A DNA stretch of 64,000 nt from WTGA01 sp965214055 (GTDB taxonomy: Bacteria > Pseudomonadota > Gammaproteobacteria > Arenicellales > Poriferihabitantaceae), in contig OZ243931.1 in NCBI GenBank assembly GCA_965214055.1, forward strand, positions 2,728,001 to 2,792,000. The letters are read 5' to 3'. The translations under genes and the position numbers were made by a program. The number at the start of each line of letters is the position of its first letter. The stretch's first letter is position 1. Under the pieces are notes generated by a model. That model ran no database searches. It was not told the origin of the DNA and saw only the letters and a program-made list of their open reading frames with translations. Positions 7,678 to 17,500 of the stretch are shown here, piece after piece.

Positions 7678-9642
7678 TCAGACCGCACCGGTCGCACTGG
7701 CGGTTTGTCCGGAAGGCTTTTCCCTGCGGTAACGCCGGTCCGCCGCGCCGAGCAATCCCCCCAGGGCCATGGCAAGTGCGCCCCCCCAGATCCAGCGTAT
7801 GAAGGGTTTATAGTAAATGCGAACCGCCCAGGTATCCCGGTCATCCAGCGGCTCTCCCAGCGCCACATACAGGTCCCGGGTCCAACCCGGGGAAATGGCG
7901 GCCTCCGTCATGGGATTCTGCTGGACCAGGTAGGTCCGTTTCTCCGGAAACAGCCGGGTCACCAGCTGGTTGTCCCGGTATACGTCAAACTGTCCCTGGA
8001 TCGAACGGTAGTTGGGTCCTTCAACCTTCGCCGTTCCCCGAAAGACAAATTCGTAGTCATGGATGACATAGCTTTCGTTTTTGCCCAGCCTGACATCACG
8101 TTCGACGTTATAGACAGTGGTCAGTGTTACCCCCATAATGAAGATTCCCACCCCGATGTGGGCACAGGTCATACCGTAGAACCACCCTGGCGTCGTCCGT
8201 AGTCCGGCCCGTCGTGGGCCATGCCGTGTCCGCACCAGCAGGCCCTGAACACTGAGCAGGATCACAAAAGTGCCTGCCGCCACCCCCAATCCCGCCGCAG
8301 CACTGTAAAAGGGCATCATTGCTGGCACCAGCACCCCTGCGGCAATCCCGGCGGCCCCCAGGGAGAGCACCGTGGTATTGACCCGCGAGAAGGTGTCTTT
8401 TTTCCACCTCAGCAGGGCACCAATGCCGATGAGCAGGGTCATGGGAATGCCGATAATCGAAAAAACCAGGTCAAAATACGGTGGACCCACCGAGATCTTA
8501 CCCAGATTCAGGGCGTCCAGGACAAGGGGGTACAACGTGCCCAGCAGGACGGAAAAACACAACACCCCCAAAAACACATTGTTGAGCAGTAAAGCCCCCT
8601 CTCTGGACAGGGGGCTGAAGGTCACATGGCGGACGATGCCGGGAGCCCGCCAGGCATACAGCAGCAATGACCCGCCGATCACGAGACCCAGAAAGATCAG
8701 GATGAAAACCCCCCGTGCCGGGTCGGTGGCAAAGGCGTGTACAGACACCAGCACGCCGGAGCGAACCAGAAAGGTGCCAAGCAGGGAAAGGGAAAAAGCC
8801 AACACGGCAAGGAGGATGGTCCAGGCCTTGAAGACGCCCCGTTTTTCGGTCGCAGCCAGGGAATGGATCAAGGCGGTACCAATGAGCCAGGGCATGAAGG
8901 AGGCATTTTCCACCGGGTCCCAGAACCACCAGCCGCCCCAGCCGAGTTCGTAGTACGCCCACCAGGACCCCAGGGCAATCCCAATGGTCAGAAACATCCA
9001 GGCGGCATTCGTCCAGGGACGTGCCCAGCGTGCCCAGGCGGCATCAAACCGGCCCTGAATCATGGCTGCAATGGCAAAGGAAAATACCACGGAAAACCCC
9101 ACATAACCCAGGTACAGCATGGGAGGGTGGACCGCGAGTCCAATGTCCTGCAACAAGGGATTCAGATCCTGACCTTCCCGGGGAACGGGAAACACCCGCT
9201 CAAAGGGATTGGAGGTGAAGATCAAGAAAAGCAGGAAACCGACGCTGATCATACCCATGACCGCGAGTACCCGTGCGGTCATGGTATCCGGGATGGAGCG
9301 GCTGAAGACGGTTACCGCACCCATCCACAGGGCGAGTATCAGCACCCAGAGCAGCAGGGAACCTTCATGTCCTCCCCACACCCCGGAAATCCGGTAGATC
9401 AGGGGCAACTGGGTGTTGGAATGATTGGCCACATAGGCTACCGAGAAATCGTGGCCCAAAAATGCGGCGGTCAGGCAGGCATAGGAGAATGCGATGAGCA
9501 GCAGCTGGGACTGGGCCGCTGGACGGGCCAGGGCGATCCAGGCAGAAATTCCCCTTTGTGCGCCAACCAGTGGCAATACCGACAGCATCAACCCCAGCAC
9601 CAGGGCCAGGATCAATGCGAAATGGCCGAGTTCAGGAATCAT
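7678..9642 (-). CDS. ccmF: Haem lyase subunit CcmF
   Basis: This is a 654-residue polytopic membrane protein, the core of cytochrome c haem lyase. It starts MIPELGHFALILALVLGLML, shows the WGGHEGSLLLWV segment, the tryptophan-rich WWD signature WGGWWFWDPVENASFMPW, and later histidine-bearing helices (for example AYVANHSNTQLP and IGTALIHSL). A periplasmic C-terminal domain (residues about 500-615) lies before the last membrane helix. The length is normal. It starts 3 bp after the ccmE stop and is followed 2 bp later by ccmG. Confidence 0.97.
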   Translation of the reverse strand: MIPELGHFALILALVLGLMLSVLPLVGAQRGISAWIALARPAAQSQLLLIAFSYACLTAAFLGHDFSVAYVANHSNTQLPLIYRISGVWGGHEGSLLLWVLILALWMGAVTVFSRSIPDTMTARVLAVMGMISVGFLLFLIFTSNPFERVFPVPREGQDLNPLLQDIGLAVHPPMLYLGYVGFSVVFSFAIAAMIQGRFDAAWARWARPWTNAAWMFLTIGIALGSWWAYYELGWGGWWFWDPVENASFMPWLIGTALIHSLAATEKRGVFKAWTILLAVLAFSLSLLGTFLVRSGVLVSVHAFATDPARGVFILIFLGLVIGGSLLLYAWRAPGIVRHVTFSPLSREGALLLNNVFLGVLCFSVLLGTLYPLVLDALNLGKISVGPPYFDLVFSIIGIPMTLLIGIGALLRWKKDTFSRVNTTVLSLGAAGIAAGVLVPAMMPFYSAAAGLGVAAGTFVILLSVQGLLVRTRHGPRRAGLRTTPGWFYGMTCAHIGVGIFIMGVTLTTVYNVERDVRLGKNESYVIHDYEFVFRGTAKVEGPNYRSIQGQFDVYRDNQLVTRLFPEKRTYLVQQNPMTEAAISPGWTRDLYVALGEPLDDRDTWAVRIYYKPFIRWIWGGALAMALGGLLGAADRRYRREKPSGQTASATGAV

Positions 9643-9645
9643 GGT

Positions 9646-10098
9646 TCACTGGCCTCCGTCCGGGGAGTATGGCTGGGGATTGGCGGCTTTCAGCGCCTCA
9701 CTGACTTCCGGCGGCATGTAGTTTTCATCGTGCTTTGCCAGGACCTGATCGGCCTGGAATTCGTGACCTTCCAGTCGGCCCAGGGCAACGATTCCCTGGC
9801 CTTCTCGAAACAGGTCCGGAAGGATGCCCGAGTAGTACACGGTTACGGTTTCAGCGGTGTCGGTGAGATCAAACGAAACCTCCAGATCGTTCAGGCTGCG
9901 CTGGACACTGCCGTCCACCACCATACCTCCAATCCTGAAATAGGTCCCTTCCGCCACTTCCCCCGCGGCGACCTGGGAGGGGCTGTAAAACAGGTTGATG
10001 TTCTCCCGCAGGGCGAGCAGGGTGAGCAGAACCGCTACCGACACCCCGGTCACCAGGGCCCCTGCAATCATCAGTCTGCGTTTCCGGTTTGCCCGCAT
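9646..10098 (-). CDS. ccmE: Haem chaperone CcmE
   Basis: This 150-residue periplasmic protein is anchored by an N-terminal helix (LMIAGALVTGVSVAVLLTLL). It has an OB-fold core (FRIGGMVVDGSVQR, VTVYYSGILPDLFREGQG) and the haem-binding motif VLAKHDENYMPPE with the covalent-binding histidine. CcmE accepts haem from CcmC and delivers it to CcmF. The start overlaps the ccmD stop (TAATG). Confidence 0.97.
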   Translation of the reverse strand: MRANRKRRLMIAGALVTGVSVAVLLTLLALRENINLFYSPSQVAAGEVAEGTYFRIGGMVVDGSVQRSLNDLEVSFDLTDTAETVTVYYSGILPDLFREGQGIVALGRLEGHEFQADQVLAKHDENYMPPEVSEALKAANPQPYSPDGGQ

Positions 10099-10259
10099 TA
10101 TTCCGCCCCGGATTGCCCGCCCGACGAGCCCAGCTCCCGCACCAGGTTTTTTCTCCTTCGGATGGGAGAAAGATAGCCGTGCAAAAGAACCAGTACCGTA
10201 ATGGCATAACTCGTCCAGATGAAGAACCCATGCCCCCCCATTGCAAAAAATTCAGCCAT
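10098..10259 (-). CDS. ccmD: Haem exporter protein CcmD
   Basis: A 53-residue single-pass membrane peptide starts at the ATG at 10259 (MAEFFAMGGHGFFIWTSYAI). The MGGHG-F-I-W-x-S-Y pattern is the hallmark of CcmD, followed by the membrane helix and a basic tail (SPIRRRKN). It releases holo-CcmE from the CcmABC complex. The start lies 8 bp inside ccmC (ATGGCTGA) and its stop overlaps the ccmE start. An upstream in-frame ATG at 10310 lies deep in ccmC and is not credible. Confidence 0.93.
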   Translation of the reverse strand: MAEFFAMGGHGFFIWTSYAITVLVLLHGYLSPIRRRKNLVRELGSSGGQSGAE

Positions 10260-11031
10260 GCACCACCTTTTTGACCCAGCGTGTATGACGTTCCTGGTCC
10301 AGCAATTCACACCGGACCCGGTTGAGCAGGGTGGCCAGAAAGTAGAAATTGGCTGCTGCGAACATGATCAAAAGAGGGATCAGCATTTGCAGATCAATAC
10401 TGGGCCGCCCGAGTTTGGCCACCGTCGCGCCCTGGTGCAGAGTGTTCCACCATTCCACCGAGTAGTGAATAATGGGGATGTTGACCAGTCCCACCAGCGC
10501 AAGGACCGCCCCGGCCCTGGACCCCGTTTTCCAGTCATCCATGGCCGACAGCAGGGCCAGATACCCCAGGTACAGGAACAGCAGCACCAGCTCCGACGTT
10601 AATCTGGCGTCCCATATCCAGTAGGTGCCCCAGGTCGGTTTTCCCCAGAGGGAACCGGTCAGCAGGGCGCACAGGGTAAACGCCGCACCCACTGGCGCAC
10701 AGGACCGTGCGACGGCATGACTGAGCTTGATTCTCCAGATCAATCCGACTCCGGCGGACAGGGCCATTACCACGTAGATGAACATGGACATCCAGGCACT
10801 GGGCACATGAACGAAAATGATGCGATAACTGTCTCCCATCTGATAATCCGGCGGGGCTACCACGAGGCCGAAATACAGCCCGGCCAGAAAACCTGCCCCG
10901 GCAAGACAACCGAACCGCGGCGCCCATTTTCCAGCGAAAGAGTAGAAATACGCAGGCGACCCGAACCGATGGAGCCATCGCCATTTCCGGCTTTTGGATG
11001 GAGTGGCTTGTTCAGGATCTCGCATGGTCAT
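10252..11031 (-). CDS. ccmC: Haem handling protein CcmC
   Basis: This 259-residue membrane protein belongs to the haem handling family. Six transmembrane helices can be seen, the periplasmic WWD-type motif reads WGTYWIWDARLTSELVLLFL, and flanking histidines occur at IIFVHVPSAWM and NIPIIHYSVEWWN. It attaches haem to CcmE. The first 35 residues are a polar extension, so a later start at 10959 or nearby is possible. There is a 110-bp gap to ccmB. Confidence 0.95.
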   Translation of the reverse strand: MTMRDPEQATPSKSRKWRWLHRFGSPAYFYSFAGKWAPRFGCLAGAGFLAGLYFGLVVAPPDYQMGDSYRIIFVHVPSAWMSMFIYVVMALSAGVGLIWRIKLSHAVARSCAPVGAAFTLCALLTGSLWGKPTWGTYWIWDARLTSELVLLFLYLGYLALLSAMDDWKTGSRAGAVLALVGLVNIPIIHYSVEWWNTLHQGATVAKLGRPSIDLQMLIPLLIMFAAANFYFLATLLNRVRCELLDQERHTRWVKKVVHG

Positions 11032-11141
11032 GAAAGGGGTGATAAGGGGTCGGTTTTATTCAGCTTCGCGTGCCGGATTTTACCGTATTCCACAGGTTTT
11101 TCCCTTCGACAATTCAATCCGGTCACTGGCCAGTCATTGGG

Positions 11142-11846
11142 TCAGTTCAGGCTTATTTTCAATGCCGCAACCAGTGCAAAAGGGGCGAGTGTCAGACTCA
11201 GCACCAGTATGGCGGTCATCAGCAACAACGGAGACTCCCAATTGGCCTGCAGCATGGACGACTGAATGGCGTGGGCCCCAAAAATCAATATGGGGACATA
11301 CAGCGGCATTGCAATCAATGTCAGCAACAATCCCCGCCTTCTCAGTCCAACGGTCAGTCCGGCTCCGATGGCGCCGATCAGGCTCATGGCCGGTGTGCCG
11401 ACCAGCAGGCTCAGCACCATGACCGGGTAGGCCTGGGCAGGCAGGTTCAGCATGACTCCAAGAAAAACGGATACGGCAATCAGCGGCAGCCCGCTGAGCA
11501 TCCAGTGGGCAGTTACCTTGGCCAGGACAATCAGTACGACGGGGTGCGCGCTGGTCAGAATCTGTTCCAGGGTGCCGTCTTCATACTCGGTTCTGAAAAG
11601 ACTGTCGAGCACCAGCAATGTCGAGAGCAGGGCGGCAATCCAGATGATCCCCGGAGCGAGCTGTTGGAGAAAATTCGGATCCGGACCCACTGCCAGGGGA
11701 AAAAGGCTCACGGTCAGGATAAAAAACAGGATCGGCTGGGTGCCTTCATGCAGATGCCTCCAGGCCACGGCCAGGTCCCGGGAAACCGAAACCATGAAGA
11801 CCGTCCAGGGCGAGGGAGGTCGTGTCAGAGCGGGGGGTCGGGTCAT
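11142..11846 (-). CDS. ccmB: Haem exporter permease CcmB
   Basis: This 234-residue protein has six membrane helices and the CcmB pattern: an N-terminal RDLAVAWRHLHEG amphipathic stretch, then FFILTVSLFPLAVGP, and SLFRTEYEDGTLEQILTSAH. With CcmA and CcmC it forms the ABC-type complex that releases holo-CcmE. It starts 2 bp after the ccmA stop. A 110-bp spacer (11032-11141) separates it from ccmC; I see no gene in it. Confidence 0.95.
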   Translation of the reverse strand: MTRPPALTRPPSPWTVFMVSVSRDLAVAWRHLHEGTQPILFFILTVSLFPLAVGPDPNFLQQLAPGIIWIAALLSTLLVLDSLFRTEYEDGTLEQILTSAHPVVLIVLAKVTAHWMLSGLPLIAVSVFLGVMLNLPAQAYPVMVLSLLVGTPAMSLIGAIGAGLTVGLRRRGLLLTLIAMPLYVPILIFGAHAIQSSMLQANWESPLLLMTAILVLSLTLAPFALVAALKISLN

Positions 11847-11848
11847 GT

Positions 11849-12514
11849 CTACAGCTGCAGTCGTCGTACAGTCACCGACCCCAGGTCAATCGCCTGATGG
11901 CTGGTGTAGACGATCAACCCCCCTGCCAGGGCATGATGGACCATGATGCTGGCCAGCATTTCAATTGCCGCGTCATCCAGGGCCACCGCCGGTTCGTCCA
12001 GTATCCACAAGCGGGCATTGCTCCGGTATACCCGGGCCAGTGCGGCCCGTTGTTTCTGCCCTGCGGACAACCGGGCGCAGGGGACATCCAGGCAGTGCCC
12101 GATTTCAAATTTTCCCAGGCTGTCCCGAATCCCCAGCCAGGGTTCGCTGGCTTCCAGTTTTCCCAGGAAATGGAGGTTCTCCCGGGGGGTCAGGGCCTCA
12201 TTCAATCCGTTTCGATGGCCCAGGTAGCTGAAATTTTCGGTATAGGCGGAATCCGGGTCCCGGATTTTGACATGGTTCCACGAAATCACGCCCTGATCGG
12301 CTTCGGTCAAGCCGGTGATGATTCGGATCAGGGAGGTTTTGCCGCTGCCGTTTGCGCCCAGAATCTGCAGGACGGTCCCGGATTCCAGGGCGAACTCCAG
12401 GTCCGAAAACAGGCAGGCATGCCCCCGGATGCATTGGATGCCCTGGCCGTCCAGTCTGGCAGGACCGCAGAACCCGGTTTTCTGTGCGGCTTGGGGCAAA
12501 GGGGGGGAATGCAT
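11849..12514 (-). CDS. ccmA: Haem exporter ATPase CcmA
   Basis: This 221-residue ABC ATPase is the first gene of the ccm operon. Walker A is GANGSGKTS, the signature is LSAGQKQR and Walker B is LWILDEP, followed by an ALDDAAIEML D-loop and a switch-region H in SHQAIDLG. The first about 25 residues (MHSPPLPQAAQKTGFCGPAR) precede the usual beginning of the fold, so a later start is possible. It is divergent from dinB across 77 bp, where the operon promoter should lie. Confidence 0.95.
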   Translation of the reverse strand: MHSPPLPQAAQKTGFCGPARLDGQGIQCIRGHACLFSDLEFALESGTVLQILGANGSGKTSLIRIITGLTEADQGVISWNHVKIRDPDSAYTENFSYLGHRNGLNEALTPRENLHFLGKLEASEPWLGIRDSLGKFEIGHCLDVPCARLSAGQKQRAALARVYRSNARLWILDEPAVALDDAAIEMLASIMVHHALAGGLIVYTSHQAIDLGSVTVRRLQL

Positions 12515-12591
12515 TACACTTAACGGGTTCGGAAAATTCAGGGTTCTTACTTTACCAGCTATTGGATGAAATACACATTGGGGCGTAATTC

Positions 12592-13758
12592 ATGATCATT
12601 CATGTCGATATGGATGCATTTTATGCTTCAGTCGAGGAACGGGAAAATCCGGGGCTGATCGGGAACCCGGTGGCAGTCGGTGGGCAGGCATCCCGTCGTG
12701 GGGTGGTGGCCGCGGCGAACTATGAAGCCCGCAGGTACGGCGTGCACAGTGCCATGCCCATGGTCACGGCGGTGGAACGCTGTCCGGGTTTGATTGTTGT
12801 CCCGCCGCAAGGTGCCTTGTACAGCCAGGTTTCCAGGCAGATCCGGGAGATACTGTACCGGTATACCCCCATCATTGAGCCCTTGTCCCTGGACGAAGCG
12901 TTCCTGGACCCCCGGGGAAGCGAGCGACTCCATGGCAATGCCGCACACATCGGCACCCAGATCAAACGCGACATCAAAACCGAGCTTGGGCTGATTGCTT
13001 CCGTGGGAGTGGCCCCGAACAAGTTCCTGGCCAAGCTGGCCAGCGATTATGACAAACCGGATGGGTTTACCGTGATCCACCCCAGGGAAGTGCAGCGGTT
13101 TCTGGACCCGCTGCCCGTCAGCCATATCTGGGGAGTCGGCAAGGCGGCCAGTGCGAAACTGGCCAAACACCGGATCGGGAGCGTCTCGGACCTGCGAAAA
13201 CAGTCCCCCGCCCTGCTGGACCGTTTGTTTGGACAGTACGGCAAACAGTTGTGGCGACTGGCGCACGGCCTGGACGAGCGGAAAGTCACTCCCGACAGCG
13301 AAGTCAAATCCATCTCCCAGGAAACCACCTTCGATCAGGATATCACCGAATATCCGTCCATCGAATCCACCACGATTTACCTGACGGAAGGCGTGTGTTT
13401 TCGGTTGCGCGAATCCCGCCTTCAGGGCCGGACCGTGACCCTGAAAATCCGGTTTGATGACTTCCGGACAATCACGCGGTCCAGGACCCTTGATATGCCG
13501 ACGGACCGGACCCGGATCATCTGGAGAACGGTCAAGGAACTTCTTGAAAGAGCCCTGAAAAACAAGCCTATTTCCATTCGCCTAGTGGGGATCGGTGTCT
13601 CCAATTTCGGGGAACACGGGTTCACCCAGGTCAGTATTTTCGAGCATTTTGATGCCAGTGAAGTCGACTCAGGGGGCGACCGGGTTGATCAGCTTTCTGA
13701 TGCAATCAAGCGAAAATATGGGGAACAAAGCATCAAAATGGGGAAATCGATTCGATAA
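12592..13758 (+). CDS. dinB: DNA polymerase IV
   Basis: This 388-residue Y-family polymerase carries out error-prone translesion synthesis. It begins with the palm motif MIIHVDMDAFYASVEE (catalytic D7 and D9 region) and continues with AVGGQASRRGVVAAANYEAR, then SLDEAFLD (catalytic D and E), and the helix-hairpin-helix thumb VSHIWGVGKAASAKLAKHRI. The C-terminal little-finger domain follows (about 235-350). No LexA box was recognised in the 77-bp divergent gap. The extreme C-terminus has no obvious clamp-binding motif that I can name. Confidence 0.96.
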   Translation: MIIHVDMDAFYASVEERENPGLIGNPVAVGGQASRRGVVAAANYEARRYGVHSAMPMVTAVERCPGLIVVPPQGALYSQVSRQIREILYRYTPIIEPLSLDEAFLDPRGSERLHGNAAHIGTQIKRDIKTELGLIASVGVAPNKFLAKLASDYDKPDGFTVIHPREVQRFLDPLPVSHIWGVGKAASAKLAKHRIGSVSDLRKQSPALLDRLFGQYGKQLWRLAHGLDERKVTPDSEVKSISQETTFDQDITEYPSIESTTIYLTEGVCFRLRESRLQGRTVTLKIRFDDFRTITRSRTLDMPTDRTRIIWRTVKELLERALKNKPISIRLVGIGVSNFGEHGFTQVSIFEHFDASEVDSGGDRVDQLSDAIKRKYGEQSIKMGKSIR

Positions 13759-14592
13759 GGCACGATCGCCGAGTTTCGCAGCCCCCCCGGTCGAGTGAAG
13801 CGATTCCCGGATGTGGGAATCTCAGGCAAGTGGGGGTGCGGAAGAGGTCAGACCCGAAACCGGGATTTCGGATTGGAAGGTTGTTGCCTTGCATAGGGCC
13901 GTCTGCTGCTTGATGTGTTGCCGAAGGTTGGCGGAATGTCAAACTCCGTCATATAAACGGGGATATGCCCGGTTGGCGTACCCTTCGAAGATCAGGAGAA
14001 CACTGATCGGAGGTCATGAAAAGGAGGGACAAAAAGAGTACTCAGGTCCCCGGTAGCGATGGTCGTGACTGCTGTGCTGGATTACCGTTCGGACAAGGAA
14101 CGGGGCTGTGGATTCGTACAGTCCCCGCCACGGAACACGGCTCCGTTCAACATCTGACATGGGACCGGTCCTATATTAGATGGTTACAGCCCAACTCTTC
14201 CACAGCGAAAATTGTTCTTGAAAAAATGGGAGGGACCATAGATGGTTGATACTTCGGGATTTGGAAAAATGTTTTGACCAACCCCATATTTTGTATATAT
14301 TATTCGACAGTTTCCACTAGATATGGGTTTTTCCGGCAATCCCTCGGTGAGGAGGATGTGTGCCGTAGCTGGCTCAACCCGACAAAACCAGTAACGAGGA
14401 CGTAAGCGAGGACGTAAGAATGAATGCAAGCGGTTTCGAAGAAGGCGCGAATGCGCCGTATCCGCCAGTGGGCGCTGCACAGGGCAATCGTTCTGGAACA
14501 TGCAGACCCGGGCTTTGCCTGGATTTGGCCCGGTTCCGAATTCCGGCACCCGGGTTTGGCCGGGAATGCGGTACATCCATGAGGAAAGTCCC
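13759..14592. other. 834-bp gap between dinB and the SNF2 helicase
   Basis: No convincing gene was recognised. Visible items are a GATCAG/CTGATC inverted repeat (13990-14008) directly followed by GGAGG and an ATG at 14016 that opens a 77-codon frame of unknown identity. A 10-bp palindrome GGACCGGTCC lies at 14162-14171. An AT-rich block (about 14275-14310) contains TTTGTATATATTATTCG. A tandem GAGGACGTAAG repeat lies at about 14396-14418. A 58-codon frame (14420-14596) stops by overlapping the helicase ATG as ATGA. The sequence is too short of known motifs to assign an RNA gene. Confidence 0.4.
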
Positions 14593-14596
14593 ATGA
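14420..14596 (+). CDS. Possible small ORF coupled to the SNF2 helicase
   Basis: A 58-codon frame starts MNASGFEEGANAPYPPVGAA and stops at the TGA that overlaps the chosen helicase start (ATGA, 14593-14596). The coupling is the only argument for it: no family is recognised, and the sequence is rich in Gly, Pro and Arg. It could be a leader ORF or chance. Confidence 0.2.
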   Translation: MNASGFEEGANAPYPPVGAAQGNRSGTCRPGLCLDLARFRIPAPGFGRECGTSMRKVP

Positions 14597-17500
14597 TCAC
14601 CCTGAGGATGATTCAGGATAATGTGGGGAATACCATGTTTTCCGAAGGGCAAAGGCTCTACGAGGCAGGTCGGGTGACCCGGGCGAGGTACAAACAGGAT
14701 GAGCTTGATCAGGAAGATATCGCTTTTGGAACCTACATAAATCGGAACGGAAAGGAATATAAAATGGAAGTCATCGTTTTCGTGGACGACGACTTTGACG
14801 ATATTGAGTACACGGTCGATAGCGTGTGCACCTGTTGTCGTCGGACGAATTGCAAGCATGTCGCAGCAGTCCTGATTGCCGCAGTACAAGCTACCCGAAT
14901 ACCGGGTCAGCAGGAACCGAAGATGCCCGACAAGCCGCTACTGCCGGCCCCCGTCGGAGCCTGGCTGGATACCCTGGACACTGAAGAATCCGTTTCGGAT
15001 ACTCCTGTGGTGGTCAAAACGACGTCCAAGCACGCGATCTTCTATGTTTTCGATATTCACTCGCGTGGACACTCCATCATCCAGCCGTACAAGGTGTATG
15101 TCAGGAAGGATGGCAGCGCTGGTGCCAACTCAACGATGTACCTGCATCTGGATCCGACCAACCCGGCACAATTCCTGGATGCCGCGGATCTGGGGGTGAT
15201 GGCGAGACTTCTGTTTTATGGCATGAATACCTACGGAGGCCCTCCGAAGTGGCCGGAAGGGGAACAGCTGTGGAGCCTGCTGCGTGAAATTATCGGGACC
15301 GGTCGGGCCCGGGCCTTTGGTATCACCGGCACCGAGGTCACCTGGACGGAATCCCGAAAGGTTGATTTTTTCTGGGAGACCACGGAACAGGGGAACCAGC
15401 GAATGAATGCGCGAGACACGGAAAACCGGCCAGTCACGATTTTCCCTTTCCCCTCCCTGATCTATCTGGACGAGACCACCGGCGAATTGGGTCCGGCAGA
15501 GACGGGATTGTCCCGCGCGCTGGCAACGCAATTGGCAACGGCCCCGGAAATTCCGGCCAGTGCTTCCGCAGAAGTCATGAACACCATGACCGCCTTCACC
15601 AATGATCGGATTCCTCTGCCAAAAGTGATTCCGTTCAGGGAGGAGCAGGGCCGCCCACAGGGGGTCTTGATCCTGTACGCGGTTGAGCAGAAAGTTTCCA
15701 GGGACGATCTGTTGAGCTGGTCCAATATCAATGCAGTGATATATCCCTGCGCCAAGGTCTGGATGACCTATAAACCGGCTCCAGACAGGGTGTACCCGCG
15801 AAATGGCGACGATCATATACAATTCACAAACGGGGAGACCGTGATCAGGATTTGTCGCGATTTCAAGGAAGAGTCGGAACTGTCTGGTGACCTGTGGGAT
15901 GTGGCCAAGGAATATGGAGGCTCTTCGCTGATATATGAAAGATTCCACTCTTCCCTTCCCAGGGAGGTGCACGAGGCGGATATTGTATTTCACCCCTACC
16001 TGGACAGCGACAATTACTCCGATTCCCAGGTCATTTCGTTTTCCTCCGAAGTGATTCCCTCACTGCGCAACCTGGGTTGGGAAGTGGTCGTTGAGGACAG
16101 CTGGCCGTTTCAGATCGTCGACAGTCCTGCCGAGTTTTCTGCCGGAATCGAATCTTCCGGGATGGACTGGTTTTCCCTGGCCCTGAATGCGGAGGTCAAC
16201 GAGGAGGTCGTTGATCTGGTGCCCATGATCCTCGGCATTATTGAAAAGCTTCCCATGACCAGTTCGGGAGAGCTGGTGGAGGATTTCAATCTGGAGGAGT
16301 TTTTACAGGGCCGGTCGTTCTTTGCTTCTTTGCAGGACGGTCGGCACGTTGCGATCGAAGGGGAACGTCTCGGACCGTTTGTCTCGGCTTTTCTGGAAAC
16401 TCAGGGATTGTCAGGGTTTCATGTTGCCGAAGCCGGGCGTGCTCTCGAGTTCGCCGAGGCGCTGGAGGGGTGTGGTATTGCATGGAACGGTGGAAAAGAA
16501 ATCCTGATGCTTGGAGAACGGATGAAGATGCTCGCGGATGCCCCGGATGTGATGCCGCCGGAGCAGTTGAACGGGGAACTGCGGCCCTATCAGCGCAAGG
16601 GCTATGGATGGCTCCAGGCACTTTCCGAAAGTGGTTTCGGCGGTGCCCTGGCGGATGACATGGGCCTTGGCAAGACCATTCAGGCCCTGGCACTGCTGCT
16701 GCATTGCCATGTTGAACAAGGGTCCAGGCATCCGAGCCTGTTGATTGTGCCGACCAGCCTGATCGGAAACTGGGTGCAGGAGGCGACCCAGTTTGCCCCG
16801 GATCTGAAATTTCTGATATTGCACGGACCGGCGCGCAAGGAACTGTTCTCCAAAATTCCGGATCATCACGTCATTCTGACGACCTATCCGCTGGTGCGCC
16901 GTGACCATGAACTCCTTTTTTCCCACGAATACGAACTGGCCATTCTCGATGAGGCCCAGGCCGTTAAGAACCCGGCTTCTTCCACGGCCAAGCGTATTCG
17001 TGAAATCCGCGCCCGTCAACGGATTGCCATTACCGGTACGCCGATGGAAAACAACCTGACGGAGCTGTGGTCTCTGTTTGACTGGCTGATCCCCGGCCTG
17101 CTGAGCGACCGCAAGAATTTTACAAAAACCTTCCGTACTCCCATCGAAAAACACGGCAATACGGCCAAACAGCGTTTCCTTTCAACCCGGCTCAAACCCT
17201 TTCTCCTGCGCCGGACCAAAGACGAGGTGGCGACGGACCTGCCACCGAAGACGGAAATTGACCAGATTGTCCCCCTGGCGGAAGGACAGCGTGCGCTCTA
17301 TGAAGCCATCCGCACGGCCATGGACGAACGGGTCCGCAATGCCATCCGGGAAAAAGGAATCCACCGTGTACGGATTACCCTGCTGGATGCCCTGCTGAAA
17401 CTGCGTCAGGTGTGCTGTGACCCGGCGCTTGTGAAACTCGATTCCGCGAAAGCGGTGACCCAGAGTGCCAAACGCACGCGGCTGATGGAACTGCTGGATG

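Noticed and set aside
8737..10176. 479-codon plus-strand frame opposite ccmF and ccmE
   Set aside because: It is antisense to clear ccm genes and rich in Gly, Gln and His, the usual look of a shadow frame in GC-rich DNA.
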